A DNA stretch of 38,984 nt from Gemmatimonadota bacterium (GCA_025350665.1 JANXXJ010000142.1:1-38984), one strand, 5' to 3'; positions 7,808-18,383 are shown, counted from the stretch's first letter. Notes: generated by a model not told the origin, from the sequence alone. Program-made: numbers and translations.

Positions 7808-8206
7808 GTGACCAACACCTCCCGTCTCACCGCCCTCCGGTATGTCCTGATCGGCACCGGCGTGATCTTCGTCGCCGGGATCTTCCCGCTCTCCCAAGTC
7901 TGGCCCAGCGGCTGGAACTGGGGGTCCGGACACTCGCATTTGTTCCCGATGATCCTGGGCTTCTATGCCACGTTAGGCGTCTGCCTGCTCGCGGCATCCC
8001 GCGACCCGCTGGCCAGCCGGAGCCTGATCTGGTTTACGGTGTGGTCGAGCGTGGTCCACGCCGGCATCATGGCGTACCAGTCGGTCGTGGATCCGGCTGA
8101 AACGGGACACTTGCTCGGCGATGTACCAGCCCTGCTGCTGGTGGCCGTCGCGCTGGCGTTCCTGACCCCGAGAGGCGCCACGATCCCGGCGCCGGCCCTT
8201 CCCTGA
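7808..8206 (+). CDS. Small four-helix membrane protein of unknown function
   Basis: This 132-residue protein shows four hydrophobic segments: YVLIGTGVIFVAGIF; MILGFYATLGVCLLAA; a third around LIWFTVWSSVVHAGIM; and LLLVAVALAFL near the end. The GTG start at 7808 has CGGAGA (7797-7802) five bases upstream. A conserved-looking His in GSGHSHLFP and another in SVVHAG could bind a ligand or metal. I do not recognise a characterised family. It is separated from the methyltransferase by 30 bases on the same strand, and the two are probably co-transcribed. Confidence 0.75.
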   Translation: MTNTSRLTALRYVLIGTGVIFVAGIFPLSQVWPSGWNWGSGHSHLFPMILGFYATLGVCLLAASRDPLASRSLIWFTVWSSVVHAGIMAYQSVVDPAETGHLLGDVPALLLVAVALAFLTPRGATIPAPALP

Positions 8207-8235
8207 ACGTCACTCACTATTCAGGAGCAGCGACC

Positions 8236-9051
8236 GTGAATCCGAACAAGGCTTTGTGGGAAAAAGGCGATTTTACCGCGATCGCCGCGCTGATGCGTCC
8301 ATCCGGGGAGGCCGTGGTCCGGTCCCTCGGAGTGACCCTACCGCTTCGGGCGCTGGACCTGGGGTGCGGCGACGGGACCACCGCGCTGCCCCTTGCGCAG
8401 CTGGGGGCCGAGGTGCTCGGCGTGGACATCGCGAGCAACCTCGTGGCCGCCGGCAACCGCCGGGCGGCCGAGGCGGGGCTGAGCCGCCTTCGATTCCAGG
8501 AAGGCGACGCCTGTGATTTGCAGGGTATCCCCGACGATTCCTTCGACCTGACGCTGTCGTTCTTCGGGGCGATGTTCGCGCCCAAGCCATTCGACGTCGC
8601 CAGAGAGATGGTGCGGGTAACCAGGCCGGGCGGCCGGATCGTGATGGGGAACTGGATTCCGAACGATCCAACGTCGTTCGTATCGCAGTTGCTCAAGGTC
8701 AGTGCGGCGTTCACCCCACCGCCGCCGGAAGGATTCATCAGCCCGATGACCTGGGGCGTTGACACCCACATTCTCGAGCGGTTCGGGAAAGCGGGAATTC
8801 CCTCGGAAAGAATCGGGATGGTCAGGGACACCTTTTCCTTCTCGGCGCCCGACCAAAGCCCTGTGCAGGTCGTCGAGCTGTTCCGGCGCTACTACGGACC
8901 GACGATGAACGCCTTCGACGCGGCCGCGAAGAATGGGTCGGAGGAAGAACTCAACCGCCAGCTGGTTGAACTGGCCCACTCGTTCAACCGAAGCTCGAAC
9001 GGCGGAACCTCGATCGATGCCACGTTCCTGCGGGTGACAGTCCAGAACTGA
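8236..9051 (+). CDS. Class I SAM-dependent methyltransferase (UbiE/type 11-like)
   Basis: This 271-residue protein has the SAM-binding motif I LDLGCGDGTTALPLA (40-54), the acidic ribose-binding Asp in VLGVDIA (Asp64), motif SFDLTLSFFGAMF, and a post-motif VTRPGGRIVMGNW. This is the type 11 methyltransferase core, followed by a C-terminal extension of about 120 residues. Small-molecule methylation is most likely, with the acceptor unknown. The GTG start at 8236 follows AGGAG (8223-8227) by eight bases. It forms a likely two-gene operon with the small membrane protein upstream and ends before an imperfect hairpin terminator. Confidence 0.88.
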   Translation: MNPNKALWEKGDFTAIAALMRPSGEAVVRSLGVTLPLRALDLGCGDGTTALPLAQLGAEVLGVDIASNLVAAGNRRAAEAGLSRLRFQEGDACDLQGIPDDSFDLTLSFFGAMFAPKPFDVAREMVRVTRPGGRIVMGNWIPNDPTSFVSQLLKVSAAFTPPPPEGFISPMTWGVDTHILERFGKAGIPSERIGMVRDTFSFSAPDQSPVQVVELFRRYYGPTMNAFDAAAKNGSEEELNRQLVELAHSFNRSSNGGTSIDATFLRVTVQN

Positions 9052-9057
9052 AGGCAT

Positions 9058-9089
9058 CGAGCCTCCTGGCGGTACATGCCGGGGGCTCG
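9058..9089. terminator. Bidirectional hairpin between convergent genes
   Basis: CGAGCC at 9058-9063 pairs with GGCTCG at 9084-9089, and the stem continues inward with CC and GGC pairs and one bulge around a short GGTACAT loop. It lies between the stops of the methyltransferase (9051) and the DUF4097-like gene (9110). TCCCTTT follows on the plus strand. Confidence 0.5.
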
Positions 9090-9109
9090 GTCCCTTTCGC
9101 GGGCGGTGA

Positions 9110-9892
9110 CTAACGGCCCTGTCTGATTTCCATCCCGCCATTCACCGTCGACAGCACCAGGCCGCGCCCGCCGCTGCCGATCTTGCCCGTCATCCGCTTC
9201 GGACCCCACTTGCCGCGCACCGTCAGCGGAAAGTCGGTTCGAATGCCACCGTTCACCGAGCTCGCGTCGACATCCGCATTGAGGCCCTCCGGGAGGGTGA
9301 TGTCGATCTGGCCGTTTACGGTCGTGAACTCGAGGTCGTCGCTCCAGTCGGCCCGGCCGAGCCGCGCCCTGATCGAGCCATTCACGGTAGTGGCGCTGCC
9401 GTAACCGGCCGTCTCGAGCGTCACCGACCCGTTCACGCTGTGCGCCTCGGCGGCCCCGTCGAGCGCCACCGCATCGACCCGGCCATTGACGGTCCGGCCG
9501 ATAAATCGGGCGCCGCGCGGCACGGTGATCGTGGAGTGCACCTGGACGTCGTTATCGCGGGTATCGTTGCGGCCCTCGCCCCCGGGCCGGCATTCGTTAG
9601 GCCGGCTGCTCCGCCGGCTCGGATAGACCGCGCAGATGGTGACCCCGTCGGCGTGTTCCACCACTTCGATCCTGACGTCCTCGGGGTCGCTCCGGCGGGC
9701 CCGCTTGACCGCGGTGACGATAGCTTCCGAGCCGGTGCCTCCGCGAGCGTCGATGTCGCCGTTGATGCCGATGATCTCGAGTGTCTTGCCGGACGACAAT
9801 GCCTTGGACCAGCGGAAATCATCCTTGTCCTGAGCCGTTGCTGCACCGGAGACTCCGGCCAGGAACAGAGCGGCTAACGCATAGTGGCGCAT
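9110..9892 (-). CDS. Exported DUF4097-like beta-repeat protein
   Basis: This 260-residue protein begins with a clear signal peptide ending GAATAQ. The mature part repeats a short unit of about 20 residues built round VNG or ING (INGDID, TVNGRVDA, SVNGSVTLE, TVNGSIRARL, TVNGQIDITL, SVNGGIRTDF, TVNGGMEI). This is the signature of DUF4097/head-GIN type proteins, which form right-handed beta-solenoids; their function is poorly known and envelope-related. A Cys-Cys pair (ICAVYP and NECRPG) could form a disulphide. The second of two in-frame ATGs was chosen because GAGGG lies at proper distance from it, whereas the first ATG (9898) directly abuts that site. It is monocistronic, divergent from the amidohydrolase at 10020. 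Confidence 0.8.
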   Translation of the reverse strand: MRHYALAALFLAGVSGAATAQDKDDFRWSKALSSGKTLEIIGINGDIDARGGTGSEAIVTAVKRARRSDPEDVRIEVVEHADGVTICAVYPSRRSSRPNECRPGGEGRNDTRDNDVQVHSTITVPRGARFIGRTVNGRVDAVALDGAAEAHSVNGSVTLETAGYGSATTVNGSIRARLGRADWSDDLEFTTVNGQIDITLPEGLNADVDASSVNGGIRTDFPLTVRGKWGPKRMTGKIGSGGRGLVLSTVNGGMEIRQGR

Positions 9893-10019
9893 GGGCATCC
9901 CTCGAGTTGAGCTGGCAGACCGCTAACCGACGTCTGGATTCGACACGGCGAGGTCCCAATACGTTGCAACCAGGTCCGGTGATTCACTTGGGAGGAGGCT
10001 GCGGCATCGTGACCCGGCC

Positions 10020-11081
10020 TTGACCGGCGTTCTTCCGGCCGGGGTGAGCCCGCTTACTTGCCCGGGTTGCTCCGTCCTGGCCGGCTTCTGGAACGCGCAC
10101 GTCCATTTCACGGAACCAGTCTGGCTCGGGGCGGCCACCGCCCCGGCGCCGAAGCTCCGCGGCGCGTTGACCGAGATGTTGCTTCAGTACGGATTCGTCC
10201 ACGTCCTGGATACCGGGTCCGACCTCGACAACACGGTAGTGCTCCGGTCCCGGATTGCCAAAGGCGAGCTCCCGGGCCCCGACATACTCACGGCCGGCTT
10301 TCCGTTCGCACCACCCGGGGGGACGCCGTTCTACATCAAACCGCTCAAGCTGCCGGAGCTGGTCAGCCCGGCCGCCGCCCGCGACTCGGTGCTCCGGCGC
10401 CTGGCCCGGGGCGCGGACTTCATCAAGGTGTTCGCCGCCTCACCGGTCTCGATCGGCCGCGTGGTGGAGATGCCGCCGGCGATCCTCCAGACGGTGACCG
10501 CCGCCGCGCATGCCAAGGGCCGCTGGGTGGCCGCCCACCCCACCACCAACGCCGGGGCCGACCTCGCGATCGCGGCCGGCGTCGACCTGCTCCTCCACAC
10601 GACACCCGACGGCGGAAAGCCGTGGGACGTCGCCTTCGTGAAGCGGATGATCGCCGCCAGGGTCGCGGTGGCGCCGACGCTGATGCTGTGGCGCTGGGAG
10701 CTCGAGCGAGCCCACCGGCCCGCCGCGGTGGTCGACGGGTTCCTTGCGATCGCGCGCCAGCAGGCAGCCGCGTTCAGCAGGGCCGGCGGCGATCTCGTGT
10801 TCGGGACTGATGTGGGGTATGTGGCGGTCCACGATCCGAGTGATGAGTACCGGCTGCTCACCGACGCCGGAATCGGATTCGACGCCGTCCTGGCCTCTCT
10901 GACGACGATACCGGCCCGCCGGTTCAGTGGGGGCCGGTCAACCGGCCGGCTCGAGCCCGGCGCCGATGCCGATATCGTGCTGGTTGCCGGCCGGCCTGAT
11001 CGGGATCCGACGGCCTTCACCCGGGTGGAAACGGTCTGGAAGCGGGGCCTGATTGTCTATCACCGCGGTGCCCCGAACTGA
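10020..11081 (+). CDS. Amidohydrolase lacking its N-terminal segment (possible decaying gene)
   Basis: The catalytic barrel is complete: HVH (27-29), the carbamylated-Lys candidate in DFIKVFAA, His in VAAHPTT, His in LLLHTTPDG and Asp in VFGTDVGY. The end (GADADIVLVAG) is the usual return to the beta-sandwich. Homologous enzymes, however, carry 50-70 residues before HxH: a signal peptide and a strand set with a VDGTG-like motif. Here only about 26 residues precede it, from a TTG start, and none of the three frames back to 9900 supplies the missing part. A perfect GGAGGAGG site (9991-9998) leads instead to a GTG (10009) that stops after four codons. The gene may be 5'-truncated or translated poorly. 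Confidence 0.65.
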   Translation: MTGVLPAGVSPLTCPGCSVLAGFWNAHVHFTEPVWLGAATAPAPKLRGALTEMLLQYGFVHVLDTGSDLDNTVVLRSRIAKGELPGPDILTAGFPFAPPGGTPFYIKPLKLPELVSPAAARDSVLRRLARGADFIKVFAASPVSIGRVVEMPPAILQTVTAAAHAKGRWVAAHPTTNAGADLAIAAGVDLLLHTTPDGGKPWDVAFVKRMIAARVAVAPTLMLWRWELERAHRPAAVVDGFLAIARQQAAAFSRAGGDLVFGTDVGYVAVHDPSDEYRLLTDAGIGFDAVLASLTTIPARRFSGGRSTGRLEPGADADIVLVAGRPDRDPTAFTRVETVWKRGLIVYHRGAPN

Positions 11082-11106
11082 GCGCGCCTGACGGATCGCC
11101 CTAACC

Positions 11107-11331
11107 TCAGGCCTGGGCCTGAATCCGGCTGGCGGTCCGCGACAACTCAAGAGGGCCGAACCAAACGACGATCACGGCCGACACGGCCACCATCAATCCG
11201 GTGTACGCATACGCCGCCGGCATTCCCGCCCGCATGATGTCGATGTAGCCGTTCCAGCCGTTGAGCGCCCCGTGGTAGACGGCCACCAGAAACAGAGACA
11301 GGGCCGGGTGCCGCTTCACGAATTCATTCAT
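11107..11331 (-). CDS. Small two-helix membrane protein
   Basis: This 74-residue protein has a polar start (MNEFVKRHP) and two hydrophobic stretches, ALSLFLVAVYHGALNGW and YTGLMVAVSAVIVVWFG. Its ATG overlaps the TGA of the upstream MobA-like gene (ATGA), so it is translated by coupling as the last gene of the symporter operon. No family is recognised. The first helix, with His-Gly and Asn residues, recalls the last helix of CPBP-type membrane proteins, but that is too weak to name it. Confidence 0.65.
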   Translation of the reverse strand: MNEFVKRHPALSLFLVAVYHGALNGWNGYIDIMRAGMPAAYAYTGLMVAVSAVIVVWFGPLELSRTASRIQAQA

Positions 11332-11924
11332 CGGAGGCGTTCGAGATCCAGGGTCGAGTCGACATCGGGGTTGTCCCCCTCGAGCCAGATCTCGGTCCAC
11401 CGCATCGCATGCTGCTCCGCGACCCCGCCGAACCCGGCGTCGCCATCGTTCTGATGCACCAGCCCGAAGAGATGGCGACCAATGAAGACGGGATGACTCA
11501 CCGCATCGGCAAAGCCCCGGTAGTGGGCCCGCACGAAGGCATGCGGCGAGCGGCGCGCTCCATCGACGACGGCCTTGATGGTCTGGCCCGTCACCATGGG
11601 CTGATCGCCGAGGAGAATGACCGCCCCCTCGGCGCCGGGCTCGAGCGCCGCGATCGCCGCCTTGAGGCTCGCGGACATCGGGCTGTCAGCAGGAGGGTGC
11701 ACCACGCGGCACCCCTCGCCCACCGCAATGCTCTTGATCCGCGTGGCGCCCAAAGGCGCGATCACGAGGACCTCGGACACCACCTCGGCCAGGCGGGCGT
11801 TGGTGGCGGCGGCAAGCACGTACTCGATCAGTGTCCGGCCCCGCCATTCGGCGAGCAGCCTGGAACGATTCCCCTCGAATCGGCCGTTGCCGCCGGCCGC
11901 CATGACCACCGCCGAGACTTTCAC
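11328..11924 (-). CDS. MobA/MocA-like NTP-transferase domain protein
   Basis: This 198-residue protein has the nucleotidyltransferase signature VVMAAGGNGRFEGNRSRLL, a degenerate form of the loop LAAGxGxRMGxxK. It also has the Mg-binding motif LLGDQPMV and a late Asp in GDNPDVDSTLDLERL. Closest in layout are molybdenum-cofactor cytidylyl- and guanylyltransferases (MocA/MobA) and related nucleotidyltransferases. The Lys expected in the first loop is shifted or replaced (NRSRLLAEW), so activity towards molybdopterin is not certain. It starts with GTG 30 bases after the symporter stop and ends by coupling to the small membrane protein. No other molybdenum-cofactor gene is in the window. Confidence 0.75.
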   Translation of the reverse strand: MKVSAVVMAAGGNGRFEGNRSRLLAEWRGRTLIEYVLAAATNARLAEVVSEVLVIAPLGATRIKSIAVGEGCRVVHPPADSPMSASLKAAIAALEPGAEGAVILLGDQPMVTGQTIKAVVDGARRSPHAFVRAHYRGFADAVSHPVFIGRHLFGLVHQNDGDAGFGGVAEQHAMRWTEIWLEGDNPDVDSTLDLERLR

Positions 11925-11954
11925 CGCTCCCCCAAATGAGTGCTCACTCGTCCG

Positions 11955-13604
<1,650 letters not shown>

Positions 13605-13646
13605 GGGAACTCCCGGAAGTCAGGCGCGGCGTGACTGAAAATGGTA

Positions 13647-13687
13647 CCCAGTGGGGCGCCCGGCCGTAAGGTCGGGGGCCGACTGGG
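13647..13687. other. Nested hairpin with GTAA tetraloop upstream of the symporter
   Basis: An inner stem CCCGGCC/GGTCGGG (13659-13665 with 13670-13676, one G-T pair) closes a GTAA loop. An outer stem CCCAGT/ACTGGG (13647-13652 with 13682-13687) brackets it. It lies in the divergent gap between the symporter (start 13604) and the secreted protein (start 13757). It could be a 5'-leader structure for either gene; no known riboswitch fold is recognised. Confidence 0.4.
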
Positions 13688-13756
13688 CGCGATCTTTCGA
13701 AAAACCGGCCCGATCCCTACCATTGAGGGGGTGCTGCCGCCACCGGTGGAGGACGA

Positions 13757-14650
13757 ATGACCCGTTTCACTCGAACCGCCGTGCTGGGCGCCCTTGTCGC
13801 GCTGTCGGCTCGTGGTGCGTCAGCCCAATCCAAACCCACGATCACGATCGCCGGCTTCGTTCGCGACTCCGCCGGCCGGCCGCTCGCAGGGGCCGAGGTC
13901 TGGCTGGTCGGCGGATCGAAGACGGTCACGGGGCCCGGCGGGGCCTTCCGGTTCGACGGGATCAAGAACGCCGTCCGCGGCTGGATCGCGGCCCGGCACA
14001 TCGGACATCTCCCGGTGCAGACTAGCGTCGCCGCGGAACCCGGCACCACGTCAGCAGTGACGATCGTGATGGCGGCCCGCCCGTACGATCTCCCCGAACT
14101 CACGGTCCGCGCAGCCGAGAAGGCACAGCGCAGCCGGTTGATCGAGTTCGTCTGGCGCACCCGGGGCACCGGGGCCCGCTTCGTCTCCCGCGACGACATC
14201 GAACGATCGGGCGCCACCCGACTGGGCCAGGTGGTGCTCCGCTACCTTCCCTTCAAGGACGCGGGCACGATGGACGAACCTGGTGGCATGGGCCCCTACG
14301 GCAGCCAGCCGAGCGGGCTGATGGCGATGCCCATCGTCTACTACAGTTCGCCGTGGGCGCTCCCGGGGTCCGAATCCCAGCCGCGGGTGGAGTGGTACGC
14401 GTCCAGTGAAACCCGCTGGTTCAATGATCCGCAGATCACCCGCAGTTGCCCGCCGGCCGTCTCAGTGAACGGCGGGGGCATCGCGCCGGGATGGGCGATC
14501 AACGACTTCGAGCCGGACGAGGTCGAGGCGCTCGAGATTTATCGCGACCACGCCAACAGTTCCATCGAGTTCGGCGCGAGCAGCGGGACCGCCTGCGGCG
14601 TGGTGGTCGTCTGGCTCAAGGCCTTTGTGCGAGCCCAGGTCCGGCCCTGA
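13757..14650 (+). CDS. Secreted carboxypeptidase-regulatory/TonB-plug-like protein
   Basis: This 297-residue protein has a signal peptide ending ASAQ. A carboxypeptidase-regulatory-like beta-sandwich follows (about 29-110: TIAGFVRDSAGRPLAGAEVW, then GGAFRFDGI). The rest resembles the plug domain of TonB-dependent receptors (FVSRDDIERSGATRLGQVV; FEPDEVEALEIYRDHAN), ending in CGVVVVWLK. There is no outer-membrane barrel, so it is a stand-alone plug-like protein. Such short proteins are frequent in Gemmatimonadota, which helped place the organism. Two Cys (SCPPAV and ACGVV) may form a disulphide. GGAGGA ahead of the ATG supports the start. Function is unknown; surface binding or a receptor remnant are both possible. 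Confidence 0.8.
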   Translation: MTRFTRTAVLGALVALSARGASAQSKPTITIAGFVRDSAGRPLAGAEVWLVGGSKTVTGPGGAFRFDGIKNAVRGWIAARHIGHLPVQTSVAAEPGTTSAVTIVMAARPYDLPELTVRAAEKAQRSRLIEFVWRTRGTGARFVSRDDIERSGATRLGQVVLRYLPFKDAGTMDEPGGMGPYGSQPSGLMAMPIVYYSSPWALPGSESQPRVEWYASSETRWFNDPQITRSCPPAVSVNGGGIAPGWAINDFEPDEVEALEIYRDHANSSIEFGASSGTACGVVVVWLKAFVRAQVRP

Positions 14651-14653
14651 CGC

Positions 14654-17600
14654 CTAACGCCCGGCCCCGGTCGGCCAGGGAACTCGGCCATAGACCGCCT
14701 TGCCGGGCCAGATTTCGTCCAGCGTATCGGTCCGGTAGAGCCGGCCGGCCTTCATGACCATGCCCACCTTGCTTGAGTTCCGGATGTCCACCAGCGGATC
14801 GGCGTCAAGAATCGCCAGGTCGGCGAGTTTGCCCACCGCGATCGATCCGATTTCGCGATGCGCCCCGATGAAATAGGCCCCGTCCCAGGTCGCAATCTTC
14901 AAGGCCTCAATCGGCTTCAAGCCCGTCGCATAGGCCCAGAGTTCCCAGTGTGAGCCCAGGCCCGTCTGCTCGCCGTGTTCGCCGATCGCGGCGTATCCGC
15001 CCGCCCGCACGATGTCCGCCACACCCTCAGCCATGATCGGGAACGCCACCTCTTCGAGCGGCTTCGGACTGGCCGACGCGATCTTCGCCGCAAGGTCGGG
15101 GAACGGCATGAATCGCCGGGTCCGCGTCTCGTGCATCAGATCGGCCGTCGGGCGGAAGTACTGCATCGACCCGTGGGGTACGCCGGCCACGATCAGTGTG
15201 GGAGAATAGACCAGGCCGGCTTGCCCGAAAAAAGTGGTCGCGTCCTTATAGAGGGGGAGATCGGCCAGCATGTGCTCCCACCCCGACTGGCCGTCGATCG
15301 CATAGCCGACATCGAGGTAGAGCGGCCCGCCTTCGCTGGTGAGGCTGACGCCCCGCTCCCGCGCCGCCATCGCCAGCCACTGGTGCTCGCGCCGCCCGGG
15401 CTGCCGGTAGTTCTTGATGGTGACCGCACCCCAGTCCGCCCGCCGGTTTGTCGCGGCGCGGGCCTCGTCGAGCGACGAGATCTCGTGGTAATCTCCCCAC
15501 GCGATTCCGTGGGAAATGACGAACTCGGCGCTGCTGTAGGTCCGGGGTCCGGCGATCAGGCCGGCCTCGGTCATCTCCGCCACCGGGAACGCGCCCTCCG
15601 ACGTGGTGGCCGGATCGACGATTGTGGTGACGCCGTAGGCCAGATCCAGGGACGACGCCGGCCGGTGCTGCGGCACGACGCCCGAGGCCTCGTCGGTGTG
15701 GTGCGCATGCAGATCAACCAGACCGGGTATGATCGTCTTGCCTTCGACATGAATGACCTTCGACACGCCCGTCGTGTCGCACCGGCCGATGCACGCCAGG
15801 CGCGAGCCCTTGATGACAATGGTGCCGCCATCGATGACGCCGGCGCTGTCGATCGTCACAATCTTCCCGCCCACCAGCGCCAGCGAACCCTCGGGCTTGC
15901 CCTTGGGCACCATCAGGCGGATCTCCACCGCCGTCACCTTGCCCGTCGCGGCCGACCAAGTCACATACCGCCGTCCGGAGGCAAACTCGAGCGTCCCGGC
16001 GTCGCGCCAGCGGGGATAAATCCCGCCCCAGGTCCCGATGTGAACCCGGCCCGTCGCGGCTACGTTGGGGTCCGGCTCGATCTTCCCGCCGGCCGCGCCG
16101 GGCGCCACGTAGATCTCGTGCGCGGCGTCGAACGCCACCCACCTCCCATCCGGCGACAACACCGGCGTGTTCCCGCGGCCAAGCCGGACCGGGAAGTCGA
16201 CCGAGCCACTGTCGATCACCCCGTTCCAGTCTGCCCGGCGCACCCGCACCACGTCGGCAAAGAAAGCCGAGTCGGGAAACGGCTTGGTGGCAAGCGGCGA
16301 CCCGTAGAGCGGCACCGCCTGGGTGGCGAACGTCAGCGAGCCGCCCGGCCCGGTCCCCGCCACCGTCCACGACACCAGATCCTTCGCCACGGTCACCGCG
16401 GGGCCGCCGGCGGCGGGAAACCGGACCACCTGCCAGCCCACGGCTTCATCCCAGGGATTCCATGACAGCTTCCCCGGTCCCGGGCCACGGCTCACGGCAA
16501 TCGACCGGCCGTCCGGACTCCAGACCGGTCCGAGATATTCACCGGGCACGGTTGAGATTCGTCGCGGAGCGCCGCCGGCGTCCGGAACCACCCACAGGTG
16601 CCCGCGCCCGCCGCCGTCGTCCCAGGTCGTGAAGGCAACCGACTGCCCGTCCGATGACCACGCGGCCGCCAGCTGAAACGCCGGCCGCATGTCGGCCGTG
16701 AGCGGCTTCGGCTTGCCGTTGGGCAGATCCATCACCCAGACCCGTCCGACCGCCGTGAACAGCAGTCGCTTCCCGTCAGGGGAACCCGTCGGCCACTGGA
16801 TGAACTTGACCGCAAGGGAGTCGTCATCCACCGTCACCGTGCCGCGAACCGGCTCGGCCACGGTCCGGAGCACCCGGGCGGTGAATGGAATCGGCGTGAG
16901 CGCGCCCGAAGTCACGTCGAGCTTCTGGATCTTCCCGCCCACAACCAGCACGATGGACCGGCTGTCGGGAGTCCAGCCGTAGCCGGGAAATGGCCGGTAC
17001 GCATACTGGGTGTTGATCTTGGTGAGATCCTTGGTGGCCCGATCGAGTATCTGCTTCTCCTCACCGGTCTCGAGGTTCCGGAGCCAGAGCGCGGTGGCGG
17101 GTCGCATCCTGTGGCCCCGCCACTCGAAGGTCTGGTCCGGCAACTCGCGCGAAAACGCCAGCCACTTCCCGTCCGGTGACACCTTGGGCGTCGTGACCGC
17201 TGGTTCCACACCCACGCTCGTCGCGTAGCCGCCCGACTTGAGCGCCGCGCGAAACTCGGGCGTCGGCTCGGCGGGGTCCTTGAGGCGAACGTTCTCATCC
17301 CGACCCGTGGCGTTCTCCCGCCGGAGAATCCGGTGCCCGGCGGTAAGCATGCCGAGCCCCTCGGCAATCGAATACGAGACGTGGTAGTAGAGGTATCTCC
17401 CGTCCGGCGAAAAGCTCGGCGCGTCGGGCTGGGTGAGATGTTCGTCGATGATCGGCTCGGGATCGCCGCCGGCCAGGGTCAGCCGGTAGAGGGTCCGGTT
17501 CTGACGGTGCCACGACCGGCCCGGACTCCGGAACAACCGCACCGCCACCACGCTCTTGCCGTCCGGATCCCACGCTGGCTGGAGGTAGCGGGTCGCGGGA

Positions 17601-17989
17601 TCGGCATGGAGCACACGTGGATGGCCGCCATCGGCATCCATCACCCAGATGTTGAGCTGACCGTTCCGATCCGAGGTAAAGGCAATCTGCTTCCCGTCCG
17701 GCGAAATCGCCGGGTGAAAATTGAGGGCGGGCCCGCTGTTCTGCGTCAGCGTCACCGCCGCGCCGCCCGCCATGGGCATTCGGTAGACGTGGCCCAGGAG
17801 ATCAAAGGCGAGCCAGGTCCCATCGGGTGACACCGCAACCGATATGCCGGTGCCTTCGTCGGTGGTGAAGTCGATCACCCGGGTCTGCCCGCCGGGGGGC
17901 GCCAGCGTGACGGTGGGATCGATCGAGGAATTGGAGTCGGTGCATGCCGTGGTCGCCAGGGCGAGCCACGCGAGCCAGCGGGTAGTCAT
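14654..17989 (-). CDS. WD40-like (PD40/TolB) propeller - amidohydrolase fusion lipoprotein
   Basis: This 1111-residue exported protein has an N-terminal signal with a relaxed lipobox (ATTAC, about residues 12-16). Residues about 40-690 contain many PD40/TolB-like propeller blades with recurring SPDG cores (VSPDGTWLAF, ISPDGKQIAF, FSPDGRYLYY, LSPDGRWVAF). From about 690 an amidohydrolase follows: beta-sandwich GGKIVTIDSAGVIDGG, metal motif DLHAHHTD near 760, Lys in VTIKNYRQP near 856, and late His residues in IGEHGEQTGLGSHWEL. The family is presumed to hydrolyse peptides or cyclic amides in the periplasm, with substrate unknown. The ATG at 17989 is preferred over a TTG 36 bases upstream because it puts the signal at the N-terminus. 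The metallochaperone gene lies 104 bases upstream on the same strand. Confidence 0.88.
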   Translation of the reverse strand: MTTRWLAWLALATTACTDSNSSIDPTVTLAPPGGQTRVIDFTTDEGTGISVAVSPDGTWLAFDLLGHVYRMPMAGGAAVTLTQNSGPALNFHPAISPDGKQIAFTSDRNGQLNIWVMDADGGHPRVLHADPATRYLQPAWDPDGKSVVAVRLFRSPGRSWHRQNRTLYRLTLAGGDPEPIIDEHLTQPDAPSFSPDGRYLYYHVSYSIAEGLGMLTAGHRILRRENATGRDENVRLKDPAEPTPEFRAALKSGGYATSVGVEPAVTTPKVSPDGKWLAFSRELPDQTFEWRGHRMRPATALWLRNLETGEEKQILDRATKDLTKINTQYAYRPFPGYGWTPDSRSIVLVVGGKIQKLDVTSGALTPIPFTARVLRTVAEPVRGTVTVDDDSLAVKFIQWPTGSPDGKRLLFTAVGRVWVMDLPNGKPKPLTADMRPAFQLAAAWSSDGQSVAFTTWDDGGGRGHLWVVPDAGGAPRRISTVPGEYLGPVWSPDGRSIAVSRGPGPGKLSWNPWDEAVGWQVVRFPAAGGPAVTVAKDLVSWTVAGTGPGGSLTFATQAVPLYGSPLATKPFPDSAFFADVVRVRRADWNGVIDSGSVDFPVRLGRGNTPVLSPDGRWVAFDAAHEIYVAPGAAGGKIEPDPNVAATGRVHIGTWGGIYPRWRDAGTLEFASGRRYVTWSAATGKVTAVEIRLMVPKGKPEGSLALVGGKIVTIDSAGVIDGGTIVIKGSRLACIGRCDTTGVSKVIHVEGKTIIPGLVDLHAHHTDEASGVVPQHRPASSLDLAYGVTTIVDPATTSEGAFPVAEMTEAGLIAGPRTYSSAEFVISHGIAWGDYHEISSLDEARAATNRRADWGAVTIKNYRQPGRREHQWLAMAARERGVSLTSEGGPLYLDVGYAIDGQSGWEHMLADLPLYKDATTFFGQAGLVYSPTLIVAGVPHGSMQYFRPTADLMHETRTRRFMPFPDLAAKIASASPKPLEEVAFPIMAEGVADIVRAGGYAAIGEHGEQTGLGSHWELWAYATGLKPIEALKIATWDGAYFIGAHREIGSIAVGKLADLAILDADPLVDIRNSSKVGMVMKAGRLYRTDTLDEIWPGKAVYGRVPWPTGAGR

Positions 17990-18093
17990 GTCACAGAACT
18001 TGGTTCCCGATCCGGAGATCGGCAACTGCGCTGATTTGGTTCGATTGGCGTTGATTTGGTTACCGAGTCCGGACCGACCGGATCACCTTGCGA

Positions 18094-18303
18094 TCAGGCG
18101 ATCGGCGTGGCCCGATAGCCGGCGTCACCGATCGCCGCGATGATGCGGGAGGAGTCCAGCACGGCCGGATCGAATTCAAGTTCGGCCCGTCCCACGGCCA
18201 CCGACTTGATCGTGACCCCGGCCAGTCCGGTCAGGCTCCGGTTCACGGCATTGAGACAATGGCCGCACGACATACCTTCTATGGCGAGCTTGAGCGTGGT
18301 CAT
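18094..18303 (-). CDS. Heavy-metal-associated (CopZ-like) metallochaperone
   Basis: This 69-residue protein has the HMA ferredoxin-like fold pattern. The metal loop GMSCGHC (Cys13, Cys16) lies near the N-terminus, and the end is DAGYRATPIA with the usual Tyr-containing loop. Such proteins carry Cu(I) or a similar ion to P-type ATPases or regulators. No P-type ATPase is in the window, although an RND metal pump lies 15 kb away. The ATG at 18303 has no clear ribosome binding site; a TTG 36 bases upstream is the alternative. A short inverted repeat (18384-18397) in the divergent gap could be a regulator site. Confidence 0.85.
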   Translation of the reverse strand: MTTLKLAIEGMSCGHCLNAVNRSLTGLAGVTIKSVAVGRAELEFDPAVLDSSRIIAAIGDAGYRATPIA

Positions 18304-18383
18304 ATGATGAAGGAAAACGGCTTGGCGGGCCTCTCGCAAGGCGCCGGTCCGGTGGCAAACCCAGAGCGGGCCAGCCGCGCCCT

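Noticed and set aside
11328-11924. Evidence for a molybdenum-cofactor biosynthesis cluster.
   Set aside because: Only one MobA-like gene is present, with a degenerate nucleotide loop; no moa, mog or molybdoenzyme gene lies in the window.
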